Positions 14,531-23,826 are shown, counted from the first letter of the stretch. The stretch is DNA of 36,478 bases from JAQVEM01 sp964601205 (GCA_964601205.1 CAZRML010000031.1:1-36478); one strand, 5' to 3'. Notes: generated by a model from the sequence alone, not told the origin. A program made the numbers and translations.

Positions 14531-15366
14531 ATTATTTCTTTCTTTGCAATCTCCCAGATCTTATCTTTTTCTTCAAGAGATAACTTTTTAAAATTCAAAT
14601 TCTTCTCTTCGGCATATTTTTCCATAAAATCAAATCTTTTTATGAACCTCCTGCTGGTCTCATATAAACTTTCTTCGCAATCAATGCCGGCATGCCTTGA
14701 AAAATTTACTATAGTAAAAATAACATCTCCTATTTCACCGGAAATATTATTTTTACTGCCTTCTTTAACTTCCTGTTTCATCTCGCCTATTTCTTCCTCT
14801 AACTTTTTAAACACGCTCATTTTATCATTCCAATCAAACCCCAGCCTTGAGGCTCTGGTCTGGATCTCACTGGCAAAATGAAGTGAAGGCAATGATCTCG
14901 GTATCCCGCTAAATACAGAAGCGGGTTTACTTGATTTCTCCTTTTTCTCCTTCTTTTTGATTTCTTCCCAGCTGGCCAGTACTTCCTTACTGTCTTTTAA
15001 AACAAGCCCCTTAAATACATGCGGGTGTCTTCTTACTAACTTATTTATTACACCACGCAGGACCTGGTTTATATCAAAATTTTTATTTTCAGCTGCAATC
15101 TGGCTGTGAAAAACCACCTGAAGCATTAAATCGCCTAATTCTTCTTTTAGACCGTCAAAGTCTTCGTTATCTATACTTTCAACAGCTTCATATGTTTCCT
15201 CAATCAAATTCCTTTTTATGGTTTTATGATTTTGCTCCCTGTCCCACATGCATCCCTCAGGTGACCTCAATTTTTTCATTACACCCAGCAAGATAGAAAA
15301 AAGCTTTTCGCTATCATCTATTTTATCTATGTTTTCAAGATTATCCGTATCTAATTGAAAATTCAT
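14527..15366 (-). CDS. mazG: MazG nucleoside triphosphate pyrophosphohydrolase
   Basis: House-cleaning hydrolysis of (d)NTPs to NMP and PPi. The 279 residues contain two MazG modules. The first has the full metal site NLIEETYEA (E-E-x-x-E) and EELGDLMLQ (E-x-x-D), with CMWDREQNHKTIKRNL before it. The second has LEEEIGEMKQE and GEIGDVIFTIVN. The linker VFSGIPRSLPSLHFASEIQ-RA is also conserved in the family. It overlaps the parvulin gene upstream (ATGA, 15363-15366) and pyk downstream (ATGA), a tightly coupled operon. Proximity to mfd is seen in both Bacillus (yabN) and Mycobacterium. Confidence 0.93.
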   Translation of the reverse strand: MNFQLDTDNLENIDKIDDSEKLFSILLGVMKKLRSPEGCMWDREQNHKTIKRNLIEETYEAVESIDNEDFDGLKEELGDLMLQVVFHSQIAAENKNFDINQVLRGVINKLVRRHPHVFKGLVLKDSKEVLASWEEIKKKEKKEKSSKPASVFSGIPRSLPSLHFASEIQTRASRLGFDWNDKMSVFKKLEEEIGEMKQEVKEGSKNNISGEIGDVIFTIVNFSRHAGIDCEESLYETSRRFIKRFDFMEKYAEEKNLNFKKLSLEEKDKIWEIAKKEII

Positions 15367-16406
15367 TCGTCCTCTTTTCTGGTATCAGTGTCATTCAAAG
15401 TACCCTCTACCCCGGTTAAATATTTAATATCTGCTTTTCCTATTAAAGAAAAAATAAAATCCTCCCATTTACTCCCTTTATAAAGACTCAGTAAATAGGT
15501 GCTAACTGATTCCTTAACCTCTTCAAATTCCTGGATATGCTCCTCTTTAATATCATAAACTTTTATAATATGGAACCCGTAATCTGTTTCCACAATACCA
15601 CTTACTTCTCCTATATCCAGCGAGAATAGTGCCTCCTCAAACTCTTCAACCATCTGTCCCTCACTTATATAACCCAGGTCTCCCCCGTTTTCAGCAGTGC
15701 TTTCATCGTCAGAATACTCACTGGCCAGCTCTCCAAAATCTGAACCGTCTTTTAGCTCGGCCTCCACCAGCTCTATTTTCTTACTGGCTTCTTCTCTTCC
15801 CTCCACGGTCTCTTCAGAATTATCAAGAACCCATGGGAACATAGCCAGAATATGGGCTGCCTTTACACTTCTGGGTACCAGAAATAACATATCTTTATTA
15901 TCCTTATAATATTGTTCCACCTCTTCATCGGTTACAGCGACATTGTAAGTTACTTTATCATAAATCCTGCTCCTTAATATCTGGCTCCTTAACTCGCTTT
16001 CCAGAAACTTTTTATTTACGCCCAGCTCCTCCAGCGCCTCCTCAAACTCTTTTTCCGATTCATAGGTATCTATTATTGATTTCATCTGTTCATTTACTTC
16101 ATCACCGGTGACAGCAAGGTCGTTCTCGTCTGCATATTTTTCAAGCACCTTAATTACAATTAATGAGTCAATTATATTTGCTTCTAATGTTTTTAGCTGC
16201 TCCTCATCTGAAGCTACCTGCCCGGTTTCATCCTGGCTTTTTAAAAAATCAACATAAGTGTCCACTTCCTTTTGTTTTATTTTTACTCCATCCACTACAG
16301 CCACTGTTTTACTGTAAAAAACAAAAAAGTAAACAGATAGTGCAATCAGGACAACCGCGACGGATATTATTACGTAGATGTAACTCTTCCTTAATCTTAT
16401 TTTCAA
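15363..16406 (-). CDS. membrane-anchored PpiC/SurA-type peptidyl-prolyl isomerase
   Basis: An extracytoplasmic foldase of 347 residues. One N-terminal hydrophobic helix (about 9-31) acts as signal anchor, with no lipobox Cys, unlike PrsA lipoproteins. SurA_N-like helical region (about 33-165) opening with VAVVDGVKIKQKEVDTYVDF. Parvulin domain (about 172-285): VKAAHILAMF, FGELASEYSDDESTAENGG, LGYISEGQMVEEFEEALFSL and GFHIIKVYD give the conserved His, Leu, Met, Phe and second His. An acidic insert (NSEETVEGREEASKK) splits the first parvulin strand and helix. It sits between mfd and mazG with a 4-bp overlap to mazG; homologues occupy this slot in several Gram-positive genomes. Confidence 0.88.
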   Translation of the reverse strand: MKIRLRKSYIYVIISVAVVLIALSVYFFVFYSKTVAVVDGVKIKQKEVDTYVDFLKSQDETGQVASDEEQLKTLEANIIDSLIVIKVLEKYADENDLAVTGDEVNEQMKSIIDTYESEKEFEEALEELGVNKKFLESELRSQILRSRIYDKVTYNVAVTDEEVEQYYKDNKDMLFLVPRSVKAAHILAMFPWVLDNSEETVEGREEASKKIELVEAELKDGSDFGELASEYSDDESTAENGGDLGYISEGQMVEEFEEALFSLDIGEVSGIVETDYGFHIIKVYDIKEEHIQEFEEVKESVSTYLLSLYKGSKWEDFIFSLIGKADIKYLTGVEGTLNDTDTRKEDE

Positions 16407-16433
16407 ATGTTACCTCTTTCTATTAATAAATTA

Positions 16434-19400
16434 TTACATAAATCTTATTATATCATTTAGGTCTCCTAAGACTAAATCCAAATCTACATTTTTGTCAACT
16501 TTTTTTATTGCCACTTTTTTGAGAACCGGTTCGTATGATAGATTTTTGTTTTTTTCAGTCATTGCTCTTGCCCTGCCCGGCGATATATTTACTTTTTTCA
16601 GGTAAATTCCCCTTCCATCTGAAAATACAAGTTTTTCAATTCCCGCGTTCTTTAGCAAGTATTTTATTCTGGCAATATTTACCAGATTATCAACAACCCG
16701 CGGCGTATTTTTATATCTGGAGACCATCTCTTCCTTAATTTTATTTATCTCATCAAGACTCTTCGCATTACCCAGAACCCTGTAAATATTTATTCTATCT
16801 TTCTCGCTCCTTATATAACTTTTGGGAATATACGCGCTGACCGGAAGGTCTATCTGCACATCAATATCCTCTCTTACTTCCATGCCTTTAAGCTTTTCTA
16901 TTTCTTCTCTTATTATCTGACAGTACATATTAAAACCAACACTATTTATATGGCCGTGCTGCCTGGCACCTAAAATCTCCCCTGCCCCTCTTATTTCAAG
17001 GTCCCTCATTGCTATATTATAACCGGAACCCAGCTCGGTATATTCAGACAGTGTCTTAAGCCTCTGAAAAGCCTGGATACTCATACTTTTCCTGCCGGGG
17101 TAAAAGAAATATGCATAGGCCGTTTCATTTGACCTGCCCACTCTGCCCCTCAACTGGTATAATTGTGACAGCCCGAAAAGATGTGAACTTTCAACAATTA
17201 ATGTATTTACGTTTCCAATATCCATCCCCGATTCTATTATAGACGTGGTCAGCAGTATATCGTATTTCCTGCCTACAAACTCTCTCATTACCCTCTCTAT
17301 CTTATCTCCTTCCATCCGGCCATGGGTAAGAGCGATTTTTGCATGTGGCATAAGCTTCTCCAGCTGAATTTTTTTATTTTCTATTCCGGATATTCTGTTA
17401 TATACATAGTATATCTGCCCTCCTCTTACCAGCTCTCTCTCCACAGCCTTGGCTATAACCCTGTAATCAGTTTCGCCCACAAAAGTCTTAATCGGGTTCC
17501 TGCCTTCCGGATGTGTCTCAATCAATACCATATCCCTGATTCCTGCAAGTGACATATACAACGTTCGCGGTATAGGAGTAGCGCTTAAAGTCAGTACATC
17601 TACTTTTGTTTTTAATAACTTTATCTTTTCTTTACTATTGACCCCGAATCTCTGTTCCTCATCTACTATTACAAGACCGAGGTCTCCGGGTTTAATGTCC
17701 TCCTGCAGGATACGGTGTGTACCAATGAGCATATCAACCCTTCCTTCATTAAAGTTTTTTACTATATTCATCTGCTCTTTTCTTGTTTTAAATCTACTTA
17801 AAACTTCCAGGATAACAGGATAATCCTTATACCGCTCACTAAAAGTGTTATAGTGCTGGTCCGCAAGAATTGTGGTTGGAACCAGCATTAAAACCTGCTT
17901 TCCGCTTTCTATTGATTTGAAAGCTGCCCTTACCGCTACCTCTGTTTTACCGAATCCCACATCTCCTACCACTAAAATATCCATTGGCTCCGCCCGGCTC
18001 ATAGCTTTTTTTACCTTTCTTATTGCTTTAATCTGGTCAGGAGTTTCCCTGAAAGGAAATAAATCTTCTATTTCTTTCTGCCACGGGCTATCAGGAGGAA
18101 AAGCATAACCGCTCATTGAATTTCTTTCGGCATATAATCTTGCAAGGTCAACTGCGAGCCTGTGCACTGACTTTCTTACTCTTTTTTTAATATTCTCCCA
18201 TTGCTTTGAAGTAAGCGACGTTACCAGAGGTTTATTCGCCCCGATATACCTCGTGATACGGTCAGCCTGCCATGTAGGAACATACAATCTATCATTACCG
18301 GCATATTCTATTAAGAAATACTCTCTCTTGCAGCCCTCTACCTGTTTTGAAGTAATACCAATATACCTTCCCACGCCATGGGTTTTATGCACCACATATT
18401 CTCCTGGTTTAAAAGATTCAAATTCATTAACTCTGATAGCTCCGCTTTCAGAAACTTGCTGCTGCATCTGTTCATAGATATCAAGCTCACCATATAATGA
18501 GATATCACCGGACTCATAGCCCCTGTACAGACGCTCTCCTGATATATTCACCACGCCCGGCGCGGATAAATCAGCACTGAAGTCATTATCACTATTTATA
18601 TAACTATATGATATTGAATTATTTAAAAGAAGCTCTTCTATTTTCTTCCTTCTCACCTTTCCGCCAATCGAAACTATAATCCTTCTTTTCTTTTTTATGT
18701 CATTCTTAAGATTGCTGATGAAATCAATCGAGCTGCCGGAACTTTTTTTCTGCCCGGTTATTTTACTTAAGATAAATTCACCCCTGCTGGATGTTTCCAT
18801 TCCCGTAGAAGCCAGATTTAGCTTATGGCGGCAGTCTAAGCTCTCAAGAAAATTTTCTTTCACAAGATAAAAATCCTTAATGATCTTACTATCGGCTATA
18901 AGTAAATCCCTGTCCCTGCTAAATATTTTATTAAGAATATCAATATCACTTCTTATTTTTAGATAAACCTCTACAGGGTCACAGAGCAGCATAAAAAAAC
19001 CGGGAACATTTTCACTCATTAAATCAATAAAAGAGACAAACTTCCTATCCGGCCCGCTTCCACTGATTTCTTTTATTTCCCATGGATTTATGTTTGGAAA
19101 TATGGAAACATTATTTAAGTGCCTGACAATTTTCTGGTTCTGAATATCATAGGTAAAAATCTTTTCCACTTCATCTCCAAAAAAATCAATTCTTAAGGGA
19201 TGTTCTCCGGTTATATCATAAATATCAACCACTTCCCCCCTGGCGCTATATTCTCCACAGTCATAAACGTTATGTACTCTTTCATAACCATTTTCAACCA
19301 GTTCGGCAATCAGTTTCTCCCTGTTATACTTCATCCCGGTTGATATTTTGATATTATTTTTTATCTCACTTATCCCTGAAGCATCCATTAGATTGAGCAA

Positions 19401-19805
19401 AGAATTGCTGGTGGCAATAATCAACGGCGGGCTGCCGTGTTTACTGTAATCCAGAAGAATTTTGATAACTTTAAGCCTTTTTATTTTATTTTCTGAAGGG
19501 ATATTCTTATTTTTATAAAAAATACCGTTCCCCAGTCCGGGAAAGATATGCACCTTCGCACCCGGAGCAATACATTTTATTTCCTGCATTAACTCCAGAG
19601 AACTTTCCGGTGTAGATGTAACTACCAGAAGAGGCAAATTAAAATGCCTGTAGATCGCCCCTATCACAAAGGACCAGATGTCTTCATCTGATATTAAGGT
19701 ATCAACAGTTACTTTTGTAACTTTTTTTTCTTCAGTATGTGACTCTTTATATTTTTCTATAAAGTTCTTCCACTGGCTCTCATTTGAGAAAATATCTATA
19801 AACAT
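16434..19805 (-). CDS. mfd: transcription-repair coupling factor Mfd
   Basis: A DNA translocase that removes stalled RNA polymerase at lesions and recruits UvrA. The 1123-residue length is full size. The order is: a UvrB-like N-terminal module (about 1-380), a CarD/RID polymerase-binding domain (FKPGEYVVHKTHGVGRYIG and LIEYAGNDRLYVP, about 460-530), and two RecG-like motor domains with Walker A GDVGFGKTEVA near residue 613, DEEQRFG near 713 and TLSATPIPRTLYMSL. Motif VI (QLRGRVGRS) and the TRG region precede a TRCF C-terminal domain of about 110 residues. ATG 19805 has GAGG 6 nt upstream. First gene of the mfd-parvulin-mazG-pyk operon. Confidence 0.97.
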   Translation of the reverse strand: MFIDIFSNESQWKNFIEKYKESHTEEKKVTKVTVDTLISDEDIWSFVIGAIYRHFNLPLLVVTSTPESSLELMQEIKCIAPGAKVHIFPGLGNGIFYKNKNIPSENKIKRLKVIKILLDYSKHGSPPLIIATSNSLLNLMDASGISEIKNNIKISTGMKYNREKLIAELVENGYERVHNVYDCGEYSARGEVVDIYDITGEHPLRIDFFGDEVEKIFTYDIQNQKIVRHLNNVSIFPNINPWEIKEISGSGPDRKFVSFIDLMSENVPGFFMLLCDPVEVYLKIRSDIDILNKIFSRDRDLLIADSKIIKDFYLVKENFLESLDCRHKLNLASTGMETSSRGEFILSKITGQKKSSGSSIDFISNLKNDIKKKRRIIVSIGGKVRRKKIEELLLNNSISYSYINSDNDFSADLSAPGVVNISGERLYRGYESGDISLYGELDIYEQMQQQVSESGAIRVNEFESFKPGEYVVHKTHGVGRYIGITSKQVEGCKREYFLIEYAGNDRLYVPTWQADRITRYIGANKPLVTSLTSKQWENIKKRVRKSVHRLAVDLARLYAERNSMSGYAFPPDSPWQKEIEDLFPFRETPDQIKAIRKVKKAMSRAEPMDILVVGDVGFGKTEVAVRAAFKSIESGKQVLMLVPTTILADQHYNTFSERYKDYPVILEVLSRFKTRKEQMNIVKNFNEGRVDMLIGTHRILQEDIKPGDLGLVIVDEEQRFGVNSKEKIKLLKTKVDVLTLSATPIPRTLYMSLAGIRDMVLIETHPEGRNPIKTFVGETDYRVIAKAVERELVRGGQIYYVYNRISGIENKKIQLEKLMPHAKIALTHGRMEGDKIERVMREFVGRKYDILLTTSIIESGMDIGNVNTLIVESSHLFGLSQLYQLRGRVGRSNETAYAYFFYPGRKSMSIQAFQRLKTLSEYTELGSGYNIAMRDLEIRGAGEILGARQHGHINSVGFNMYCQIIREEIEKLKGMEVREDIDVQIDLPVSAYIPKSYIRSEKDRINIYRVLGNAKSLDEINKIKEEMVSRYKNTPRVVDNLVNIARIKYLLKNAGIEKLVFSDGRGIYLKKVNISPGRARAMTEKNKNLSYEPVLKKVAIKKVDKNVDLDLVLGDLNDIIRFM

Positions 19806-19959
19806 TTCATCCTCAATATTTTAATAGGTCGTAAAAATGATTATACAGAAGAAAACTGACAATTTCCCGGTACTTTCAGGATTGATTTAGAATACAGAAT
19901 ATTTTTTTAAAAAAGGATTATATTTATTATCGTCCTGAACTTTCAATACAGCCCTGATT

Positions 19960-19984
19960 CTAAGGAGCTAAAAATCTACCTTAG
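19960..19984. other. small hairpin between pth and mfd
   Basis: CTAAGG (19960-19965) and CCTTAG (19979-19984) can form a 6-bp stem with a 13-nt loop just after the pth stop. No T-run follows on the minus strand, so it is not a canonical terminator; it may stabilise the upstream mRNA's 3' end. The rest of 19806-19990 shows nothing else certain. Confidence 0.3.
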
Positions 19985-19990
19985 AGAAAA

Positions 19991-20551
19991 CTACTGGTTA
20001 TATTTATTCATTGTATATTCAATGCCTTCTGATATGTAATTTCTTATAATATCAATAGATTTCTCTATACCGGCTTTAACTTCCTGCCTTTCACCTCTCT
20101 TAAATTCTTCAAGTACATAATCAGCTGCATCCTTTCTTCCGGGAGGCCTGCTCACTCCAAACCGGAGCCGGTCAAAATCATAACTACCGAGACTGGCTGC
20201 TATTGATTCCAGTCCTTTATGTCCTGCCGTGCTCCCGCCCTTTTTAATCCTGATTTCACCCAGGTTAATATCAATATCATCATGGACTATCAGCACAGAA
20301 TTTATTTTATTTTTGAAATAATTAAAACAGAGGGCTACCGCATCTCCGCTTTTGTTCATAAATGTCTGCGGCTTTAGAATGATTAGCTTATTGTTTTCAT
20401 ACGATGATTCTGTAACTACTGAAATAAACCTGCGGTAGCAGTTCTTTCCATCAAGACTTTCGGCAAATCTATCAATAATTTTAAAGCCTATGTTATGTCT
20501 GGTTAACTCATATTTTTTACCGGGATTACCAAGACCGACAATTAAAATCAT
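19991..20551 (-). CDS. pth: peptidyl-tRNA hydrolase
   Basis: Releases tRNA from prematurely dropped peptidyl-tRNAs. 186 residues, standard length. The N-terminus MILIVGLGNPGKKYELTRHNIG carries the substrate Asn9 and catalytic His19 (His20 in E. coli). LKPQTFMNKSGDAV and VHDDIDINLGEIRIKKGGSTAGHKGLESI supply the conserved Asn, Asp and Gly-rich motifs. The C-terminal GVSRPPGRKDAADYVLEEF is also typical. It begins 5 nt after the rplY stop, in the classic glmU-prs-rplY(ctc)-pth order. Confidence 0.95.
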   Translation of the reverse strand: MILIVGLGNPGKKYELTRHNIGFKIIDRFAESLDGKNCYRRFISVVTESSYENNKLIILKPQTFMNKSGDAVALCFNYFKNKINSVLIVHDDIDINLGEIRIKKGGSTAGHKGLESIAASLGSYDFDRLRFGVSRPPGRKDAADYVLEEFKRGERQEVKAGIEKSIDIIRNYISEGIEYTMNKYNQ

Positions 20552-20556
20552 AGTAG

Positions 20557-21276
20557 TTATTTTTCTCGGGAGCCCTTACCTTCCGGACGTTCTTTTTCCT
20601 CTTCAGGCTCTTCTTTGCCCCTGCCAATCACCTCGGGCTCAGTAACTTCTTCTTCAATCTCTTCTTCTGAAACTTCTTCTTCTTCTTCTTTAAGCTGGGT
20701 TGGGTGAATTATTGAAACAATTACTTCATCAGGGTCATTTAATATTTTTATCTTATCTGAAATACTGATTTCGGAAACCCTTACTGCATCTCCCATATCA
20801 AGTTCTTTTATATCATACTCAATATATTCCGGAATATCCGCTGGCATACAGGAGATATGGAGCTCCCTCAGACCATGCTGCAGAACACCGCCTTTTTCTT
20901 TTATACCCACAGCTATTTCTTCATTAATAATATGTATCGGTACAGTGGTTTCAATCTCCTTTTCCATCTGTATTCTCAAAAAATCCAGGTGCAAAAACTC
21001 CCTGGTAATCGGGTCCCTCTGGAATTCTTTTATCAGGGCTATCTCATTTTCTTTTTTCTTCTTTCCATCTACCTGTAGATTAAAAATCAAGCTGTATATG
21101 CTCTTACCCTTTAAAATATCTTTAAACTCTTTTTCTTTTACCTTAATGCTGATCGGCTCCTTCTTTAAACCATATACGACCGCAGGGATATAGTTTTTTC
21201 TTTTTAATTTCCCTGATACTTTATTCTTAACTTCTTTCTCGCTTCTTCTCTCCACTTCAAGAACAATATTATCCAT
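20557..21276 (-). CDS. rplY: 50S ribosomal protein L25/Ctc, long form
   Basis: Binds 5S rRNA. At 239 residues it is the two-domain CTC form: an N-terminal L25 beta-barrel (about 1-95; RKNYIPAVVYGLKKEPISI, then FQRDPITREFLHLDFLRI) and a C-terminal TL5-type domain (about 96-195; TTVPIHIINEEIAVGIKEKGG, and ADIPEYIEYDI-ELDMGDAVRVSEI). The last 45 residues are an almost pure Glu/Lys/Gly tail that looks disordered, common in Gram-positive Ctc. It lies between prs and pth, spacing 5 nt to pth. In Bacillus ctc is a general-stress gene; no sigma-B-like promoter can be asserted here. Confidence 0.93.
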   Translation of the reverse strand: MDNIVLEVERRSEKEVKNKVSGKLKRKNYIPAVVYGLKKEPISIKVKEKEFKDILKGKSIYSLIFNLQVDGKKKKENEIALIKEFQRDPITREFLHLDFLRIQMEKEIETTVPIHIINEEIAVGIKEKGGVLQHGLRELHISCMPADIPEYIEYDIKELDMGDAVRVSEISISDKIKILNDPDEVIVSIIHPTQLKEEEEEVSEEEIEEEVTEPEVIGRGKEEPEEEKERPEGKGSREK

Positions 21277-21307
21277 TTATTTTCCACTCCTACATTTTAT
21301 TTAAAAA

Positions 21308-22270
21308 TTAAACTAAATTTTCGCCCTTAAATAATTCGCTTACAGATTTGCAATGATAAACTTTTTTTATTGTTTTTGCAAGCAGTGGGGCAATAGAAAG
21401 CACTTTTATTTTTTTGCTTTCTTTTTTTATCGGGATAGTGTTGGCAACAACGATTTCTTCCACCCTTGAACTTTCAAGTTTTTCAATAATATCACCGGAA
21501 AAGATAGGATGGGTGGCGCCAACATAAACCTTCCTGGCATTATGCCTGAATAACATATCAATAGCCTTAAAAAGTGTTCCACCTGTATCAATCATATCAT
21601 CAAATATTATAGCCTCCCTGCCTTCCACATCTCCCACAATATGTTCTATTTCAGCCATGTTCGGAGCAGGCCTTCTCTTATCAAGTATCGCCAGTGGAAA
21701 ATGGAGCCTTTTACCAAAAATACTTGCCCTTTTTACACCACCAACATCAGGACTTACCACCACTCCATTTTTTATATTCTTTTCTTTAAAATACCTGGCT
21801 ATTATAGGTATGGCAGTTATATGGTCCACCGGAACATCAAAAAATCCCTGAATGGTTGCGGAATGTAAATCAACAAGAATTGCTCTGTCCATCCCTGCTA
21901 TTGAAAGTAAATCTGCAAACAATTTTGCAGTTATTGGCTCTCTTCCTTCGGCTTTCTTATCCTGTCTTGCATATCCATAATGGGGGATAACGGCATTTAT
22001 CATACCCGCGGAAGCTCTTTTTAAAGCATCTATCATTATCAGCAATTCCATTATATTGTCATTTACCGGCTTACAGCATGTCTGTACCACAAAAACATCG
22101 GCACCCCTTACACTCTCATCAAATTTTATATAGATCTCACCATTTTTAAATTTAGTTCTGGTAACTTTCCCAGCACTTATACCCAGCTCTTCCGCAATCC
22201 TGTCCGCCAGAGCAGGATAAGATGAGCCTGAAAAAAGCATCATTCTCTTATAGTCTATTCCTTTTCTCAT
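21308..22270 (-). CDS. prs: ribose-phosphate pyrophosphokinase (PRPP synthetase)
   Basis: ATP + ribose 5-phosphate to PRPP + AMP, feeding nucleotide, His and Trp synthesis. The class I enzyme is recognisable from MMLFSGSSYPALADRIA, FVVQTCCKPVNDNIMEL, YGYARQDKKAEGREPITAK (ATP site), VDLHSATIQGFFDVPVDHI, VVSPDVGGVKRA and the PRPP loop IIFDDMIDTGGT. An open start exists at GTG 22288, but it has no ribosome site. ATG 22270 follows GGGGGA by 11 nt and is my choice. The family's usual N-terminus aligns with the ATG at 22243, so up to nine extra residues may be real or not. It is downstream of glmU, as in most Gram-positive genomes. Confidence 0.92.
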   Translation of the reverse strand: MRKGIDYKRMMLFSGSSYPALADRIAEELGISAGKVTRTKFKNGEIYIKFDESVRGADVFVVQTCCKPVNDNIMELLIMIDALKRASAGMINAVIPHYGYARQDKKAEGREPITAKLFADLLSIAGMDRAILVDLHSATIQGFFDVPVDHITAIPIIARYFKEKNIKNGVVVSPDVGGVKRASIFGKRLHFPLAILDKRRPAPNMAEIEHIVGDVEGREAIIFDDMIDTGGTLFKAIDMLFRHNARKVYVGATHPIFSGDIIEKLESSRVEEIVVANTIPIKKESKKIKVLSIAPLLAKTIKKVYHCKSVSELFKGENLV

Positions 22271-22353
22271 ATACTTTTTATCCCCCACTCTAAATTATTT
22301 ATTTTGTTTTTTTCTGCAAATTTTAATATCAGTATCTTTTATAATTTTTTTCT

Positions 22354-23445
22354 TTACTTCCCATCACCATAGAACCCGGAGGGATGCCCCCGGGCATAAG
22401 CGGAATCCTTTTCTGCTAGCGTTTCAAATCGCATATAGCTATATGGTCCTATATTATTATTATTTCCAATATGCGAACCAATTATTACCGAAGAATTTAT
22501 TCTGGTCCTCTTACCTATTATAGAATCAATAATCTGGCAAAAGGGGCCTATAACCGAATTTTTTCCTATCCTGGTTTCCCCTTTAATAAAACAGTACGGT
22601 TCAATAATTACATCTTTTTCTATAACTGCGGTGCTCTCAATATAACATGATTCCGGATTCCTTATAGTAACCCCGTTTTCCATAAGTTCTTCGTTAATTC
22701 TCTTCTGCATAATATTTCCCACGCTGGAAAGCTGAAGCCGGTTATTTATCCCCATAACCTCCACGTAATCAGAAATTCTCAAACAGCTAACTTTTTTACC
22801 TTCTTTTACCAGCATCCCAATAATATCAGTGAGATAGTATTCTTTCTGCGCATTGCCGGCCTTCACCTTTCCGATATTTTCAAACAGAGCCCCGGTATCA
22901 AAACAATAAATAGACGAGTTTATCTCATTTATTTTTTTTTCTTCGCGTGTAGCATCTGCCTCTTCTATGATTTTTACTATATTCCCCTGCCCGTCCTTTA
23001 TTATCCTTCCATAACCTCCGGGTTCGGGAACAAGTGAAGTGATGATGCTTACCCCGCTTTCCGACCTGTCCTTACTTTCCACTAATCTCTTTAAAGTTGC
23101 CGGGCTCACCATAGGAGTATCAGCCGAAAGGACTAAAGTGTACTTGCCAAAGCTGCTTCTTTTATCTTTTGCCATATAAACAGCATTGGCGGTTCCAAGC
23201 TGCCTTTCCTGTATAATTACCTTTACCTGTTTAAAATGATTTTTTATATAATCAATAACGGCTTCTTTTTTATAGCCCACAACTACAAAAGTGTTTCCGG
23301 GATTTAACTTTTCTATTGTAGATAATATATGGTATAAAATTGGTTTCCCTGAGATATGATGTAAGACCTTGGGAACTTCTGACTTCATTCTCTTGCCTTC
23401 GCCTGCAGCCAGAACAACCACACTTAAATCTTTAGAAAAGTCCAT
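22354..23445 (-). CDS. glmU: GlmU-type UDP-GlcNAc pyrophosphorylase, shortened and probably frameshifted
   Basis: Makes UDP-GlcNAc for peptidoglycan. Uridylyltransferase domain (1-~230) is intact: LAAGEGKRMKSEVPK (12-26), QLGTANAVYMA and LSADTPMV. A left-handed beta-helix follows (IGKNSVIGPFCQI, IGSHIGNNNNIGPYSYMRFETLAEKDS), but the frame stops at residue 363, while GlmU is normally about 450. The segment with the acetyltransferase His and Asn (usual L-S-Y-L-G-D and C-N-Y-D-G) is absent. The last ~13 residues (GHPSGFYGDGK) look wrong. In the next frame the same DNA reads GIPPGSMVMGSKEKNYKRY and ends at 22329, which resembles a genuine GlmU C-terminus. Removing one C from the run 22387-22391 would join the frames. 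Even repaired, the protein lacks acetyltransferase residues. Confidence 0.85.
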   Translation of the reverse strand: MDFSKDLSVVVLAAGEGKRMKSEVPKVLHHISGKPILYHILSTIEKLNPGNTFVVVGYKKEAVIDYIKNHFKQVKVIIQERQLGTANAVYMAKDKRSSFGKYTLVLSADTPMVSPATLKRLVESKDRSESGVSIITSLVPEPGGYGRIIKDGQGNIVKIIEEADATREEKKINEINSSIYCFDTGALFENIGKVKAGNAQKEYYLTDIIGMLVKEGKKVSCLRISDYVEVMGINNRLQLSSVGNIMQKRINEELMENGVTIRNPESCYIESTAVIEKDVIIEPYCFIKGETRIGKNSVIGPFCQIIDSIIGKRTRINSSVIIGSHIGNNNNIGPYSYMRFETLAEKDSAYARGHPSGFYGDGK

Positions 23446-23523
23446 CTTTAATAGATTTCTATAAGAAAAATTGTTATTAAATTATACTTAGATTGTAACA
23501 TAAAAAACACATTTATCTAAGCA

Positions 23524-23826
23524 TTACTCTATAAATTCTCCGCCTCTAATATCCTTTGAAATAATATTAAAGCCCGGTCCAAAATATACCTCTATATATA
23601 TAAGATTGCTGCATTTCTTACCCAGCACTTCTTTCCTTGAAAAATATTCCGCATTATCTTTACCCTCACCCTCGTAAACTCTGGATATATCGCTGTTTTT
23701 TCTTACCTTAACTGTGATCTCTTCGCCACATTTGTTGCACCTGACTTTAAAAGTAATAAAGTCCGCACTATAGTTTCCTGCCACCGGAGAAAAAAATTTT
23801 TTTAAATTTTCTAAAAAGCCACCCAT
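23524..23826 (-). CDS. small conserved protein with CxxCG motif, function unknown
   Basis: A 100-residue cytoplasmic protein. CNKCGEE places a Cys pair at 30 and 33, and a single Cys follows in LGKKCSNLIYIEV, so a metal site would need a further ligand. The second half is predicted beta-rich and ends in IRGGEFIE. I recall similar short proteins in Chloroflexota and related lineages with the pattern C-x-x-C-G...R-K-x-x-x-G-x-x-C...E-V...I-x-G-G-x-F, none with a known role; that recollection is unverified. It sits between ogt and glmU with 78-79 bp gaps on each side. ATG 23826 is preceded by AAAGGAAA, an acceptable ribosome site. Confidence 0.7.
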   Translation of the reverse strand: MGGFLENLKKFFSPVAGNYSADFITFKVRCNKCGEEITVKVRKNSDISRVYEGEGKDNAEYFSRKEVLGKKCSNLIYIEVYFGPGFNIISKDIRGGEFIE

